Part shown: positions 8,450 through 17,334 of the stretch, piece by piece
How positions within the stretch are numbered: position 1 is the stretch's first letter
How the letters are laid out: each line of letters opens with the position of its first letter
Source of the DNA: Micromonospora orduensis
GTDB taxonomy: Bacteria; Actinomycetota; Actinomycetes; Mycobacteriales; Micromonosporaceae
Assembly (NCBI RefSeq): GCF_006228125.1
Contig: NZ_VDFY01000088.1
Coordinates: 1-61,585, forward strand
DNA: 61,585 nucleotides
Direction of reading: 5' to 3'
Notes under the pieces: generated by a model
The model's input: only the letters and a program-made list of their open reading frames with translations
Told to the model about the DNA's origin: nothing
Databases searched by the model: none
Program-made: the position numbers and the translations under genes

Positions 8450-10984
8450 ATGTTCGAGCGGTTCACCGACCGAGCGCGACGGGTTGTCGTCCTGGCCCAA
8501 GAAGAGGCCCGGATGCTCAACCACAACTACATCGGTACGGAACACATCCTGCTGGGCCTGATCCACGAAGGTGAAGGCGTCGCGGCAAAGGCCCTGGAGA
8601 GCCTCGGCATCTCCCTGGAGGGCGTCCGCCAGCAGGTCGAGGAGATCATCGGCCAGGGCCAGCAGGCGCCGAGCGGGCACATCCCGTTCACGCCGCGGGC
8701 CAAGAAGGTGCTGGAGCTGTCGCTGCGCGAGGCGCTGCAGCTCGGCCACAACTACATCGGCACGGAGCACATCCTGCTCGGTCTGATCCGCGAGGGTGAG
8801 GGCGTCGCCGCCCAGGTGCTGGTCAAGCTCGGCGCCGACCTCAACCGGGTCCGCCAGCAGGTGATCCAGCTCCTCTCCGGCTACCAGGGCAAGGAGCCGG
8901 CCGCCGCCGGCGCCGCGCCGGGCGAGGCCGCGCCGTCGACCAGCCTGGTGCTGGACCAGTTCGGCCGCAACCTGACCCAGGCCGCCCGTGAGGGCAAGCT
9001 CGACCCGGTCATCGGGCGCGAGAAGGAAATCGAGCGGGTCATGCAGGTGCTCTCCCGCCGTACCAAGAACAACCCGGTCCTGATCGGTGAGCCCGGCGTC
9101 GGTAAGACCGCCGTCGTGGAGGGGCTTTCCCAGAAGATCATCAAGGGCGAGGTGCCCGAGACTCTGAAGGACAAGCAGCTCTACACGCTCGACCTCGGTG
9201 CGCTGGTCGCCGGTTCCCGCTACCGCGGTGACTTCGAGGAGCGCCTCAAGAAGGTGCTCAAGGAGATCCGCACCCGCGGCGACATCATCCTGTTCATCGA
9301 CGAGATCCACACCCTGGTGGGTGCGGGTGCCGCCGAGGGCGCGATCGACGCGGCGAGCATCCTCAAGCCGATGCTGGCCCGTGGTGAGCTGCAGACCATC
9401 GGTGCCACCACCCTGGATGAGTACCGCAAGCACCTGGAGAAGGACGCCGCTCTCGAGCGCCGGTTCCAGCCGATCCAGGTGGGTGAGCCGTCGCTGGCGC
9501 ACACCATCGAGATCCTCAAGGGCCTGCGCGACCGGTACGAGGCGCACCACCGTGTCTCGATCACCGACGCCGCCCTGGTGGCGGCCGCGACGCTGGCCGA
9601 CCGGTACATCTCCGACCGCTTCCTGCCGGACAAGGCGATCGACCTGATCGACGAGGCCGGTGCCCGGATGCGGATCCGCCGGATGACCGCGCCGCCAGAC
9701 CTGCGTGACTTCGACGAGCGCATCGCCCAGGTGCGTCGCGACAAGGAGTCCGCGATCGACGCGCAGGACTTCGAGCGCGCCGCCCAGCTGCGCGACAAGG
9801 AGAAGCAGCTCCTCGGCCAGAAGGCTCAGCGGGAGAAGGAGTGGAAGGCCGGTGACCTGGACGTCGTCAGCGAGGTCGACGACGAGCAGATCGCCGAGGT
9901 GCTCGGCAACTGGACCGGCATCCCGGTCTACAAGCTGACCGAGGAGGAGACCTCGCGCCTGCTGCGCATGGAGGACGAGCTGCACAAGCGCGTCATCGGC
10001 CAGGAGGACGCGGTCAAGGCGGTCTCGAAGGCGATCCGGCGTACCCGGGCCGGCCTGAAGGACCCGAAGCGCCCGTCGGGCTCGTTCATCTTCGCCGGCC
10101 CGTCCGGTGTCGGTAAGACCGAGCTGTCCAAGGCGCTCGCCGAGTTCCTCTTCGGCAGCGAGGACGCCCTCATCCAGCTGGACATGTCCGAGTTCCACGA
10201 CCGCTACACGGTCTCCCGGCTGGTGGGTGCCCCTCCCGGCTACGTCGGCTACGACGAGGGCGGGCAGCTGACCGAGAAGGTGCGGCGTCGGCCGTTCTCG
10301 GTGGTTCTCTTCGACGAGATCGAGAAGGCCCACCCGGACGTGTTCAACACGCTGCTCCAGATCCTGGAGGACGGTCGGCTCACCGACGGTCAGGGTCGGA
10401 TCGTGGACTTCAAGAACACGGTCATCATCCTGACCACCAACCTGGGCACCCGTGACGTCGCCAAGGCGGTGTCGCTGGGCTTCCAGGCGTCGGAGGACTC
10501 CGAGTCCAACTACGACCGGATGAAGCAGAAGGTCAACGACGAGCTCAAGCAGCACTTCCGGCCTGAGTTCCTCAACCGGATCGACGACACCATCGTCTTC
10601 CACCAGCTGCGCCAGACCGAGATCCTCTCGATCGTGGACATCATGATCCAGCGGATCGAGACGCAGCTGCGCAACAAGGACATGGGTCTGGAGCTGACCG
10701 ACAACGCCAAGAAGTACCTGGCCGCGAAGGGCTTCGACCCGGTGCTCGGTGCCCGTCCGCTTCGTCGCACGATCCAGCGCGACATCGAGGACAACCTCTC
10801 CGAGCGGATCCTGTTCAACGAGCTGACCCCCGGTCAGATCGTCGTGGTGGACTGCGAGGGCGACCCGAACGACATCGACAAGTCCAAGCTCGTCTTCCGG
10901 GGCGCGGAGAAGCCGGTGGAAGTTCCGGACGCCGTGCCGGCCGACCTCGGTGGCAGCACCGCCACCGCGGGCGCGGACGAGTAA
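8450..10984 (+). CDS. clpC: ATP-dependent Clp protease ATPase subunit ClpC1
   Basis: ClpC is the cytosolic Hsp100 unfoldase that feeds substrates to ClpP. The 844 residues show the two ClpN repeats (near residues 1-75 and 76-150, each with [14 protein letters not shown]). The first AAA domain has Walker A GEPGVGKT starting at Gly213. A UVR coiled-coil M-domain lies around residues 420-455. The second AAA domain has Walker A GPSGVGKT starting at Gly550 and ends in a C-terminal D2-small domain. It starts at ATG 8450 behind GAGGAG (8435-8440). In related actinobacteria it is essential and is the target of cyclomarin, ecumicin and lassomycin. Length and architecture are normal. Confidence 0.98.
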   Translation: MFERFTDRARRVVVLAQEEARMLNHNYIGTEHILLGLIHEGEGVAAKALESLGISLEGVRQQVEEIIGQGQQAPSGHIPFTPRAKKVLELSLREALQLGHNYIGTEHILLGLIREGEGVAAQVLVKLGADLNRVRQQVIQLLSGYQGKEPAAAGAAPGEAAPSTSLVLDQFGRNLTQAAREGKLDPVIGREKEIERVMQVLSRRTKNNPVLIGEPGVGKTAVVEGLSQKIIKGEVPETLKDKQLYTLDLGALVAGSRYRGDFEERLKKVLKEIRTRGDIILFIDEIHTLVGAGAAEGAIDAASILKPMLARGELQTIGATTLDEYRKHLEKDAALERRFQPIQVGEPSLAHTIEILKGLRDRYEAHHRVSITDAALVAAATLADRYISDRFLPDKAIDLIDEAGARMRIRRMTAPPDLRDFDERIAQVRRDKESAIDAQDFERAAQLRDKEKQLLGQKAQREKEWKAGDLDVVSEVDDEQIAEVLGNWTGIPVYKLTEEETSRLLRMEDELHKRVIGQEDAVKAVSKAIRRTRAGLKDPKRPSGSFIFAGPSGVGKTELSKALAEFLFGSEDALIQLDMSEFHDRYTVSRLVGAPPGYVGYDEGGQLTEKVRRRPFSVVLFDEIEKAHPDVFNTLLQILEDGRLTDGQGRIVDFKNTVIILTTNLGTRDVAKAVSLGFQASEDSESNYDRMKQKVNDELKQHFRPEFLNRIDDTIVFHQLRQTEILSIVDIMIQRIETQLRNKDMGLELTDNAKKYLAAKGFDPVLGARPLRRTIQRDIEDNLSERILFNELTPGQIVVVDCEGDPNDIDKSKLVFRGAEKPVEVPDAVPADLGGSTATAGADE

Positions 10985-10990
10985 ACAGCA

Positions 10991-11044
10991 CGCAACGAAG
11001 GCGGGGCCCGGTGGCATGAGCCACCGGGCCCCGCCTTCGTTGCG
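10991..11044 (+). terminator. Perfect 25-bp hairpin terminator after clpC
   Basis: The arms 10991-11015 and 11020-11044 are perfectly complementary over 25 bp around the 4-nt loop ATGA. The stem is very GC-rich in its middle (GGCGGGGCCCGGTGGC). It begins 7 bp after the clpC stop. Confidence 0.85.
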
Positions 11045-11162
11045 TCCACCCGCACGGCGCACTGGCGCCCAATTTGTCGCGTCCACCCGCACGGCGGGCT
11101 GGCGCCTGCTTTGTCGCGTCCGTCGCCCGGGGCGGGCGTCCGCCTTCTCGCGTCCGTCGCGG
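11042..11162. repeat. Degenerate tandem repeat, period 37/37/34 bp
   Basis: Units starting GCGTCC begin at 11042, 11079, 11116 and 11150. The first two share GCGTCCACCCGCACGGCG, then CTGGCGCC and TTTGTC. The third and fourth are more diverged and begin GCGTCCGTCGC. No reading frame across it looks like a protein. Confidence 0.6.
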
Positions 11163-11266
11163 TGGACGCAGGGCGCACGGACGCCCGGGCCGTCCGCCCT
11201 TCCGCGCCCGCCGCACCGCCGGCACGGCGCCCGGCGTGCCGGTGTCGGCCCCCCCTTCGCCGCAAC

Positions 11267-11316
11267 ATCCTGGATGTAGTGGCATCCGGCGCGCCTGACA
11301 CCACTACATCCAGGAT
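11267..11316. repeat. Dispersed hairpin element, family A, copy 1
   Basis: The 16-nt arms ATCCTGGATGTAGTGG (11267-11282) and CCACTACATCCAGGAT (11301-11316) are perfectly complementary around an 18-nt loop. The 3' arm continues CGAGCACGATCTTG. The same sequence reappears at 45450-45524. Confidence 0.75.
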
Positions 11317-11447
11317 CGAGCACGATCTTGGGGTCCGTCGGGCGAGTCGGGGGCGGGTGGGCCGGGTCGTGTGAGGTCTGCGGGCCGGGCCGCAGACCGC
11401 TCGAGGTACGGCGCGACCTGCGCTCGCGAACGGCCGCGCGGGGCACA

Positions 11448-11501
11448 ACATCAGGGAAACTGCTGCCTCGGAGCGACCTGAGGCAGCAACTTCCCTGATG
11501 T
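11448..11501. repeat. Hairpin element, family B
   Basis: Arms 11448-11469 and 11480-11501 pair as ACATCAGGGAA with TTCCCTGATGT and GCTGCCTC with GAGGCAGC, with a 3-nt unpaired step between the blocks and a 10-nt loop. It lies 50 bp beyond the mutY stop, so it may also act as that gene's terminator. Confidence 0.65.
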
Positions 11502-11550
11502 CGCGCGGATCTTGGCGGCCCGGAGGGTGGGTCCGACGGGGACGGGCGGC

Positions 11551-12462
11551 TCAGGTGATGAGGTCGGCGGCAGGTTGGGACGGGCCGTCGCCGGCCAGGC
11601 GGAAGGAGTCGGCGCCGACCGCTTCCACCAGCCCGTCCTGGACCAGACCCGCCAGAGCCCGGGCGCGCTGCACGTCGTCGGTCCAGACCTGGTCCAGCCG
11701 CTGGTGCGGCACCGGCCCGGTGGTCTCCCGGAGCACCCCGAGCAGCAGTCCGCGTACCTGCCGGTCGGTGCCCGCGTACCGCTGGGGGCGGCGGGTCGGT
11801 CCGATCGGCGGCTCCTGACCGGAGGCCCGCCACGCGCAGACCGACTCGACCGGGCAGGCCGTGCAGCGCGGTGACCGGGCCGTGCAGATCACGGCGCCCA
11901 GCTCCATGAACGCGGCGCTGGCCAGGGCCGCCGCGGCGGGCTCGGCCGGGAGTAGTTCCTCCGTGGCGACCAGGTCGGCGGGTCGGGTGACCGGGCCGGC
12001 GTCCGGCTCACCGGCGACCGCCCGGCAGACCACGCGACGCACGTTCGTGTCGACCACCGGGTGCCGCTGCCCGTACGCGAACGCGGCCACCGCCCGCGCC
12101 GTGTACATGCCGACGCCCGGCAGCGCCAGCAGCTGCTCCAGCCGGTCCGGCACCTGCCCGCCGTGCCTGTCGACGATCGCGACCGCGCACTCCCGCAGGC
12201 GGACGGCGCGGCGCGGGTAGCCGAGGCGTCCCCACATCCGGATCGCCTCGGCGGGGGTGTCGGCGGCCAACGCGGCGGGCTCCGGCCAGCGGGCCAGCCA
12301 GGCCTGCCAGGCCGGCACCACGCGGACCACAGGTGTCTGCTGGAGCATGACCTCGCTGACGAGGATGGCCCACGGGGTGACGCCGGGCTCGCGCCACGGC
12401 AGGTCACGGGCGTGCTGCCGGAACCATTGGCTGACCACTGTGGCGAAATCGGGTTGTGTCAT
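11551..12462 (-). CDS. mutY: A/G-specific adenine DNA glycosylase (MutY-like)
   Basis: MutY removes adenine mispaired with 8-oxoguanine. The 303-residue product has the catalytic Glu in VSEVMLQQT (near residue 36), the helix-hairpin-helix PGVGMYTARAVAAFA and the catalytic Asp in HPVVDTNVRRV. It has the [4Fe-4S] cluster pattern Cys-X6-Cys-X2-Cys-X5-Cys in CTARSPRCTACPVESVC. It is shorter than Escherichia coli MutY and keeps only a truncated C-terminal part, as in other actinobacteria. ATG 12462 is the first Met giving the usual N-terminus, although the frame stays open far upstream. It is divergent from the ACT-domain gene. Confidence 0.92.
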   Translation of the reverse strand: MTQPDFATVVSQWFRQHARDLPWREPGVTPWAILVSEVMLQQTPVVRVVPAWQAWLARWPEPAALAADTPAEAIRMWGRLGYPRRAVRLRECAVAIVDRHGGQVPDRLEQLLALPGVGMYTARAVAAFAYGQRHPVVDTNVRRVVCRAVAGEPDAGPVTRPADLVATEELLPAEPAAAALASAAFMELGAVICTARSPRCTACPVESVCAWRASGQEPPIGPTRRPQRYAGTDRQVRGLLLGVLRETTGPVPHQRLDQVWTDDVQRARALAGLVQDGLVEAVGADSFRLAGDGPSQPAADLIT

Positions 12463-12558
12463 GGCGTCGTCGATGATGTCACGGGGCGTGTTCCCGCTGG
12501 GTGGGCGGATCGGGCGGGGCGTCGCGGCGGTGGTGGACGGATCGGAGAGAATGCCCGG

Positions 12559-13071
12559 ATGAACGAGCTCGCGATCACCGTCATCGGCCGGGACCGGCCG
12601 GGCATCGTGGCCGACGTCGCGGAGGTGCTGGCCCGGCTGGGCGCTAACCTCACCGACAGCACGATGACGCGGTTGCGGGGGCATTTCGCGATGACCCTCA
12701 TCTGCACCGGCCCGGCCGCCGCCGAGGTCGAGGCCGCGCTGGCGCCGCTGGCGGCCGAGGGTCAACTGCTGGCGACGGTACGCGAGGTCACCCCGGACGG
12801 TCAGGTCCCTCCGGCGGGTGAGCCGTACGTGATGGCGGTGCACGGATCGGACCGGATGGGCATCGTGGCGGCGATGACCAGGGTGCTTGTGGACGCGGGT
12901 GGGAACGTCACGGATCTGAGCACCCGGTTGGCAGGTTCGCTCTACGTGGTGCTGGCGGAGGTCGAGTTGCCGGCGGGGGTGGCCGGGACGCTTGTGGACC
13001 GGCTGGATCGGACGGCTGCCGAGTTGGGCGTGGAGGTCACCCTCCGGCCGGCGGACCCGGATCTGCTGTGA
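12559..13071 (+). CDS. Tandem ACT-domain protein (GcvR-like)
   Basis: The 170-residue protein consists of two ACT domains. The first is MNELAITVIGRDRPGIVADV (residues 1-80), the second YVMAVHGSDRMGIVAAM (~95-165). Each has the DRPGIV/DRMGIV turn expected to bind an amino acid. Such stand-alone double-ACT proteins are often called glycine cleavage system transcriptional repressors by analogy with E. coli GcvR; that role is unproven here. It overlaps the def start by 4 nt (GTGA), so the two are translationally coupled. GGAGAG lies about 10 bp before ATG 12559. Confidence 0.85.
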   Translation: MNELAITVIGRDRPGIVADVAEVLARLGANLTDSTMTRLRGHFAMTLICTGPAAAEVEAALAPLAAEGQLLATVREVTPDGQVPPAGEPYVMAVHGSDRMGIVAAMTRVLVDAGGNVTDLSTRLAGSLYVVLAEVELPAGVAGTLVDRLDRTAAELGVEVTLRPADPDLL

Positions 13072-13640
13072 CCGGCGAGCAGAGCGGGGCGTACGTCGGG
13101 CTCGGCGGCTGGACGCCGGAGTCGTTGCCGGTCGAGGGTGAGCTCCGGGCGGTGGTGTCGGCCCCGAATCCGGTGTTGAGCCGGGCCGGCGGTGTGGTCG
13201 ATCCGACGTCCGAGGAGACGGTCCGGTTGGCGGCCGATCTGGTGGCGACCATGCGGGTCTCGCCTGGGTGCGTGGGGTTGGCCGCGCCGCAGATCGGGGT
13301 GGACGCGCAGGTCTTCGCGGTCGACGTGACAGGGCATCCGAAGGCGGTCACCGTGCACGGGACGTTCGTGTTGTGCAACGCCCGGGTGGTCGAGGCCACC
13401 AGGTGGAAGCCGGGCCGGGAGGGGTGCATGTCGGTGCCGGACCTGACCGGGGACGTGAAGCGGGCCAGCCGGCTGGTGGTGGAGGGTGACCTGCCGGGCA
13501 GCGGGACGTCGGTGCGGCTGGTGACGGACGGCTTCGAGGCGCGGGCGTTGCAGCATGAGATCGACCACTGCGCGGGCCTGCTCTTCCTGGATCGTGTGGC
13601 CGGGGCGCACGCGGTCTACCAGCGCAAGGTCTACCTCTGA
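13068..13640 (+). CDS. def: Peptide deformylase
   Basis: Deformylase removes the N-formyl group from nascent proteins. All three metal/catalytic motifs are present: motif 1 GCVGLAAPQIG, motif 2 EGCMSVP (Cys ligand) and motif 3 LQHEIDHCAGLLFLDRV (HExxH). The 190-residue product has an N-terminal extension of ~20 residues typical of actinobacterial forms. GTG 13068 overlaps the previous stop, so translation is probably coupled to the ACT-domain gene. It may be one of several deformylases in the genome, so essentiality cannot be judged. Confidence 0.95.
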   Translation: MTGEQSGAYVGLGGWTPESLPVEGELRAVVSAPNPVLSRAGGVVDPTSEETVRLAADLVATMRVSPGCVGLAAPQIGVDAQVFAVDVTGHPKAVTVHGTFVLCNARVVEATRWKPGREGCMSVPDLTGDVKRASRLVVEGDLPGSGTSVRLVTDGFEARALQHEIDHCAGLLFLDRVAGAHAVYQRKVYL

Positions 13641-13758
13641 ACGGGAGCCGGACCTGCCGTCCATCAGTCCTCAATGGAGGGTTGGGGCGGCGGGTCGGTG
13701 GTGCTCCGGCGCGTCGCGTCGGGCTGGTGGGTGTCGCGCGACTACCGTGGGGGGCATC

Positions 13759-14469
13759 ATGCGTCTGACGGTCGGCCCCCTGCCACCCGCCGTGTACTGG
13801 CGGCGTCGCGTCGTCGTACTCGGAGCGGGGCTTCTCTTCCTGATTGTCCTTCTCTACTCCTGCACCGGCTCGGATCGCTCGGGCGGTCAGCCGAAGGCGG
13901 GGGCGCCGTCGGCGACGTCGGCCGCTCCGGGGGCCGGCGGGCCGGTGCTGACGCCGCAGACGGGGGCGCCGTCGGTGCCCGCGTCCGCTGATCCGGACAC
14001 CACGACACCGAGCCCGGAGATCACCAGCAACAACCCGCCGCTGGGCGCCGCTGCCGGTTCCGTGGACGACGGCACCTGCACCGACGCCGAGATCAGCGTG
14101 ACGGCCGTGGCGCAGCCGGTCACGGCGCAGCGCGGGACGGTCGTCAACCTCCAGCTCAAGATCAAGAACATCTCCGACCGGACGTGCAGCCGCAACGTCG
14201 GCGCCGACCTTCAGGAGATCTTCATCAAGTCCGGTGCCGAGAAGGTCTGGTCGTCGGACACCTGCGGCAAGGCCAAAGGCTCAGACGTGCAGTCCTTCAC
14301 GCCCAACTTCGAGCGCTCGTACGAGGTGGGCTGGAACGGCCGGGACACCAGCCGCTGCGGCGACAACGGCCTGGCGGCCGGGCCGTTCCCGCCGGCGGGG
14401 AGCTACCAGGTGCTGGCCCGGGTGGGCGGCAAACTCAGTGCGCCCGTGAAGATCACCGTCACCGGCTGA
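13759..14469 (+). CDS. Membrane-anchored protein convergent with disA
   Basis: A 236-residue protein with one N-terminal transmembrane segment (~residues 19-34, VVVLGAGLLFLIVLLY) and a Cys at residue 35. A low-complexity Ala/Pro/Ser/Thr linker covers ~38-95. A C-terminal extracytoplasmic beta-rich domain has four or more Cys (DDGTCTDAE, DRTCSRNVG, SSDTCGKA, SRCGDNG). The fold is not recognised with certainty; it resembles domains with a disulfide-stabilised immunoglobulin-like core. In M. tuberculosis a membrane protein gene occupies the same place, convergent with disA (Rv3587c), so it is probably the positional equivalent. GTGGGGGGC precedes ATG 13759. Confidence 0.75.
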   Translation: MRLTVGPLPPAVYWRRRVVVLGAGLLFLIVLLYSCTGSDRSGGQPKAGAPSATSAAPGAGGPVLTPQTGAPSVPASADPDTTTPSPEITSNNPPLGAAAGSVDDGTCTDAEISVTAVAQPVTAQRGTVVNLQLKIKNISDRTCSRNVGADLQEIFIKSGAEKVWSSDTCGKAKGSDVQSFTPNFERSYEVGWNGRDTSRCGDNGLAAGPFPPAGSYQVLARVGGKLSAPVKITVTG

Positions 14470-14475
14470 GCCGGA

Positions 14476-15660
14476 TCAGACGTACCGCTCCAGGATGGAC
14501 GCCTCGGCGAGCCGGGACAGGCCTTCCCGGACGCCCCGGGCGCGGGCGTCGCCGACCCCTTCGACGGCCTGCAGGTCTTCCACGGTCGCGCCGAGCAGCC
14601 GCTGGAGGCTGCCGAAGTGCAGCACCAGCCTGTCGACCACCGCCACCGGCAGCCGGGGCACCTTGGCCAGCAGCCGGAAGCCGCGCGGGCTGACGGCGGC
14701 GTCCAGCGCGTCCGATGCGGCCGGGTAGCCGATCGCCTTGGCCACCGACACCAGGTCGATCAGCTCGGTGGCGCCGAGCAGGTCCAGCTCGACGAGCGCC
14801 TCGTCCAGGGTGCGGGACTTGCGGCCGATGGGGAGGTAGTCCCGGATGACGAGCGTCCGGTCGGCGTCCACGCCGGCCATCAGCTCGTCGAGCTGGAGGG
14901 CGAGCAGCCGGCCGTCGGTGCCCAGCTCGACCACGTAACCGGCGATCTCGTCGGCGATCCGGCGGACCATCTCCAGCCGCTGCACCACCGCCACCGCGTC
15001 GCGGACGGTGACCAGATCCTCGATCTCCAGCGCGGAGAGCGTGCCGGAGACCTCGTCCAGTCGGAGCTTGTAGCGTTCCAGGGTCGCCAGCGCCTGGTTG
15101 GCGCGGGACAGGATGGCCGCCGAGTCGTCGAGCACGTGGCGCTGCCCGTTGACGTAGAGGCTGATGATCCGCATGGACTGGCTGACCGAGATGACCGGGT
15201 AGCCGGTCTGCCGGGCCACCCGCTCGGCGGTGCGGTGCCGGGTGCCGGACTCCTCCGTCGGGATCGACGGGTCGGGCATCAGGTGCACGGCCGCCCGGAC
15301 GATCCGGGTGCCGTCGCTGGAGAGCACGACCGCGCCGTCCATCTTGCACAGCTCACGCACCCGGGTCGCGGAGAACTCCACGTCCAGGGGGAAACCGCCG
15401 GTGCAGAGGCCCTCGACGACCTTGTCGTACCCGAGGACGATGAGCGCGCCGGTGCGGCCGCGCAGAATGCGTTCCAGGCCGTCGCGCAGCGCGGTGCCGG
15501 GCGCCATCAGGGCGAGGTTGGCCCGCAGCGGATCCCCGGCGCCTCCGGCGGCTCCCGCGGTCACGCTCACGCTGATCGGGCGGGCGGGCGAGCCCACGGC
15601 GCCGGTGCGGGCATGGGGCGGCGCGCCGGCTGGCTTGGTGGTATCGCGGTCGATCGGCAC
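14476..15660 (-). CDS. disA: Diadenylate cyclase / DNA integrity scanning protein DisA
   Basis: DisA makes the second messenger c-di-AMP from two ATP and senses branched DNA. The product is 394 residues from the start used here. The N-terminal DAC domain has the catalytic DGA motif in [13 protein letters not shown] and the RHR motif in [17 protein letters not shown] helical spine region and a C-terminal helix-hairpin-helix domain ([16 protein letters not shown]) follow. GTG 15660 is chosen because TAGACT ends 6 bp upstream with no Shine-Dalgarno sequence; GTG 15666 in the same frame would add two residues. It lies directly downstream of radA, a partner conserved across actinobacteria and Bacillus. 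Confidence 0.95.
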   Translation of the reverse strand: MPIDRDTTKPAGAPPHARTGAVGSPARPISVSVTAGAAGGAGDPLRANLALMAPGTALRDGLERILRGRTGALIVLGYDKVVEGLCTGGFPLDVEFSATRVRELCKMDGAVVLSSDGTRIVRAAVHLMPDPSIPTEESGTRHRTAERVARQTGYPVISVSQSMRIISLYVNGQRHVLDDSAAILSRANQALATLERYKLRLDEVSGTLSALEIEDLVTVRDAVAVVQRLEMVRRIADEIAGYVVELGTDGRLLALQLDELMAGVDADRTLVIRDYLPIGRKSRTLDEALVELDLLGATELIDLVSVAKAIGYPAASDALDAAVSPRGFRLLAKVPRLPVAVVDRLVLHFGSLQRLLGATVEDLQAVEGVGDARARGVREGLSRLAEASILERYV

Positions 15661-15666
15661 GGGCAC

Positions 15667-15672
15667 AGTCTA
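15667..15672 (-). promoter_or_regulatory. -10 element for a leaderless disA transcript
   Basis: TAGACT on the minus strand, 6 bp before GTG 15660. It overlaps nothing upstream and suggests disA has its own promoter in addition to read-through from radA. Confidence 0.45.
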
Positions 15673-15791
15673 CGGACTGCCGTGCGGTGGGTGCTGTCGT
15701 GGTTACTGTGATGTGTCACGATGCCGCCCTTTCCCAGGTTTCCCGCTTGCGGTGGCCTGTCCGGTATCGCCCTCCCCGCCGGCACGGTGGG

Positions 15792-17249
15792 TCACTCGGC
15801 GGACGCGCGCGCCGCATGTTGCAGCGCCGAACGGACGTCGGTGACCTCGGTCACCCGCATCTGTTCGGGGCCGGCGCCGGTGCTCGCCGGGCCGCAGCCG
15901 GGTGGCACCAGGGCGACCTTGAACCCCAGCCGGGCCGCCTCCGCCAGCCGACGTGGCACCGCGCCGACCCGACGCACCTCGCCGGTGAGCCCCACCTCGC
16001 CGATCGCCACCAGGTGCGGCGCGATGGCCAGGTTGAGACCGCCGGAGGCGACCGCCAGGGCGACCGCCAGGTCGGCGGCCGGCTCCACCACCCGGATGCC
16101 GCCCACGGTGGCCGCGAAGACCTCCCGGTCGTGCAGGGTCAACCGCTCAGTACGACGTTGCAGCACAGCGAGGACCATCGCCAGCCGGGCCGAGTCGAGA
16201 CCGGAGACGGTGCGTCGGGGCGAACCGGCCACCGTCGCGCCGATCAGCGCCTGCACCTCGGTGACCAGGGCCCGGCGCCCCTCCATGGCCACTGTCACGC
16301 AGGTGCCCGGGACCGGCTCCGAGTAGCGGGTCAGGAACAGCCCGGACGGGTCGGCGAGGCTGCTGATGCCGCCCTCGTGCATCTCGAAGCAGCCGACCTC
16401 GTCGGCCGCGCCGAACCTGTTCTTGACGCCGCGCACCAGGCGCAACGAGGAGTGTTTGTCGCCCTCGAAGTGCAGCACCACGTCGACCAGGTGCTCCAGA
16501 ACCCGGGGCCCGGCGACCTGGCCGTCCTTGGTGACGTGCCCGACCAGCACGGTGGCGATGCCCCGCTCCTTGGCGACCGACACCAGCGCGGCGGTGACCG
16601 CACGGACCTGGGTCACCCCGCCCGGCACACCCTCGGTGCCGGTGGTCGAGATGGTCTGCACCGAGTCGAGCACCAGCAGCCCCGGCTTGACCGCGTCGAG
16701 ATGCCCCAGCACCGAGGCCAGGTCACTCTCGGCCGCGAGGTAGAGCTGGTCGTGCAGGGTGCCCATCCGCTCGGCACGCAACCGCACCTGGCTGACCGAC
16801 TCCTCACCGCTGACCACCAGCGACGGGCTGCCGGCGCCGACGGCCCACTGCTGCGCCACGTCCAGCAGGAGGGTCGACTTGCCCACGCCGGGCTCGCCGG
16901 CGAGCAGCACCACCGCCCCCGGGACCAGGCCGCCGCCGAGCACCCGGTCCAACTCGCTGACGCCGGTGGGCCGCGCGCGGGCCGGAGCGGCGCTGATGGT
17001 GGCGATCGGTCGGGCCGGCTCGGACGGCATCCGCGAGCTCACCACCCGGCCGGAGACGGTCGGGCCGGTCACCGTCGACTCGACCACCGAACCCCACTCG
17101 CCGCACTCCGGGCAGCGCCCCACCCACTTGGGCGGCTGGTGCCCGCAGGCGTCGCACTCGTAGGCCGGACGCGGCTCGCGTGCGGCGGACCGAGCGCGGG
17201 GGGCACCGGCCGTGCCGCCGCGCGGAGAGGTCGATCGGGAGGTGGTCAC
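15792..17249 (-). CDS. radA: DNA repair protein RadA
   Basis: RadA is a RecA-like branch-migration ATPase that processes recombination intermediates. The 485-residue product has an N-terminal zinc finger (CDACG..CPECGEW, residues ~32-52) and a RecA-type ATPase with Walker A GEPGVGKST. It also has the diagnostic KNRFG motif and a C-terminal Lon-protease-like domain (ATVGGIRVVEPAADLAVALA). An Ala/Arg-rich N-terminal tail precedes the zinc finger. GTG 17249 has TAGCGT 6 bp upstream. It is followed by disA after 131 bp. Confidence 0.96.
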   Translation of the reverse strand: MTTSRSTSPRGGTAGAPRARSAAREPRPAYECDACGHQPPKWVGRCPECGEWGSVVESTVTGPTVSGRVVSSRMPSEPARPIATISAAPARARPTGVSELDRVLGGGLVPGAVVLLAGEPGVGKSTLLLDVAQQWAVGAGSPSLVVSGEESVSQVRLRAERMGTLHDQLYLAAESDLASVLGHLDAVKPGLLVLDSVQTISTTGTEGVPGGVTQVRAVTAALVSVAKERGIATVLVGHVTKDGQVAGPRVLEHLVDVVLHFEGDKHSSLRLVRGVKNRFGAADEVGCFEMHEGGISSLADPSGLFLTRYSEPVPGTCVTVAMEGRRALVTEVQALIGATVAGSPRRTVSGLDSARLAMVLAVLQRRTERLTLHDREVFAATVGGIRVVEPAADLAVALAVASGGLNLAIAPHLVAIGEVGLTGEVRRVGAVPRRLAEAARLGFKVALVPPGCGPASTGAGPEQMRVTEVTDVRSALQHAARASAE

Positions 17250-17255
17250 ATCAGG

Positions 17256-17261
17256 ACGCTA
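17256..17261 (-). promoter_or_regulatory. -10 element for a leaderless radA transcript
   Basis: TAGCGT on the minus strand, 6 bp before GTG 17249. It lies between that start and the lpqE terminator hairpin. Confidence 0.5.
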
Positions 17262-17283
17262 GCCCTCTCGTACGACGAAAACA

Positions 17284-17311
17284 CCCCGGCGTGGTGGTCA
17301 CCACGCCGGGG
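17284..17311 (-). terminator. Hairpin terminator after the LpqE-like gene
   Basis: CCCCGGCGTGGTG (17284-17296) pairs perfectly with CACCACGCCGGGG (17299-17311) around a 2-nt loop. It lies 24 bp past the stop of the minus-strand lipoprotein gene. On the minus strand it is followed by TGTTTTCGT, a weak T-rich tail. Confidence 0.75.
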
Positions 17312-17334
17312 CGTTCGTCGATGTCGGGATGGGG

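Larger units (their letters stand above)
11163..11550. other. Intergenic region without genes, rich in hairpins
   Basis: No coding sequence is credible between the tandem repeat and the mutY stop. The region contains two long inverted repeats, described separately (11267-11316 and 11448-11501), plus GC-rich spacer. Confidence 0.6.

Noticed and set aside
11042..11162. CRISPR-like array
   Set aside because: The units are adjacent with no unique spacers, diverge quickly, and no cas genes are present.
8417..11833. A 1138-codon open frame antisense to clpC
   Set aside because: High GC leaves long non-coding frames open. The product is His/Leu/Val/Gly-rich low-complexity sequence mirroring clpC, with no motif or ribosome-binding site.
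15661..15791. c-di-AMP (ydaO-type) riboswitch near disA
   Set aside because: The gap is too short, and no conserved ydaO core or large pseudo-symmetric fold is recognisable.
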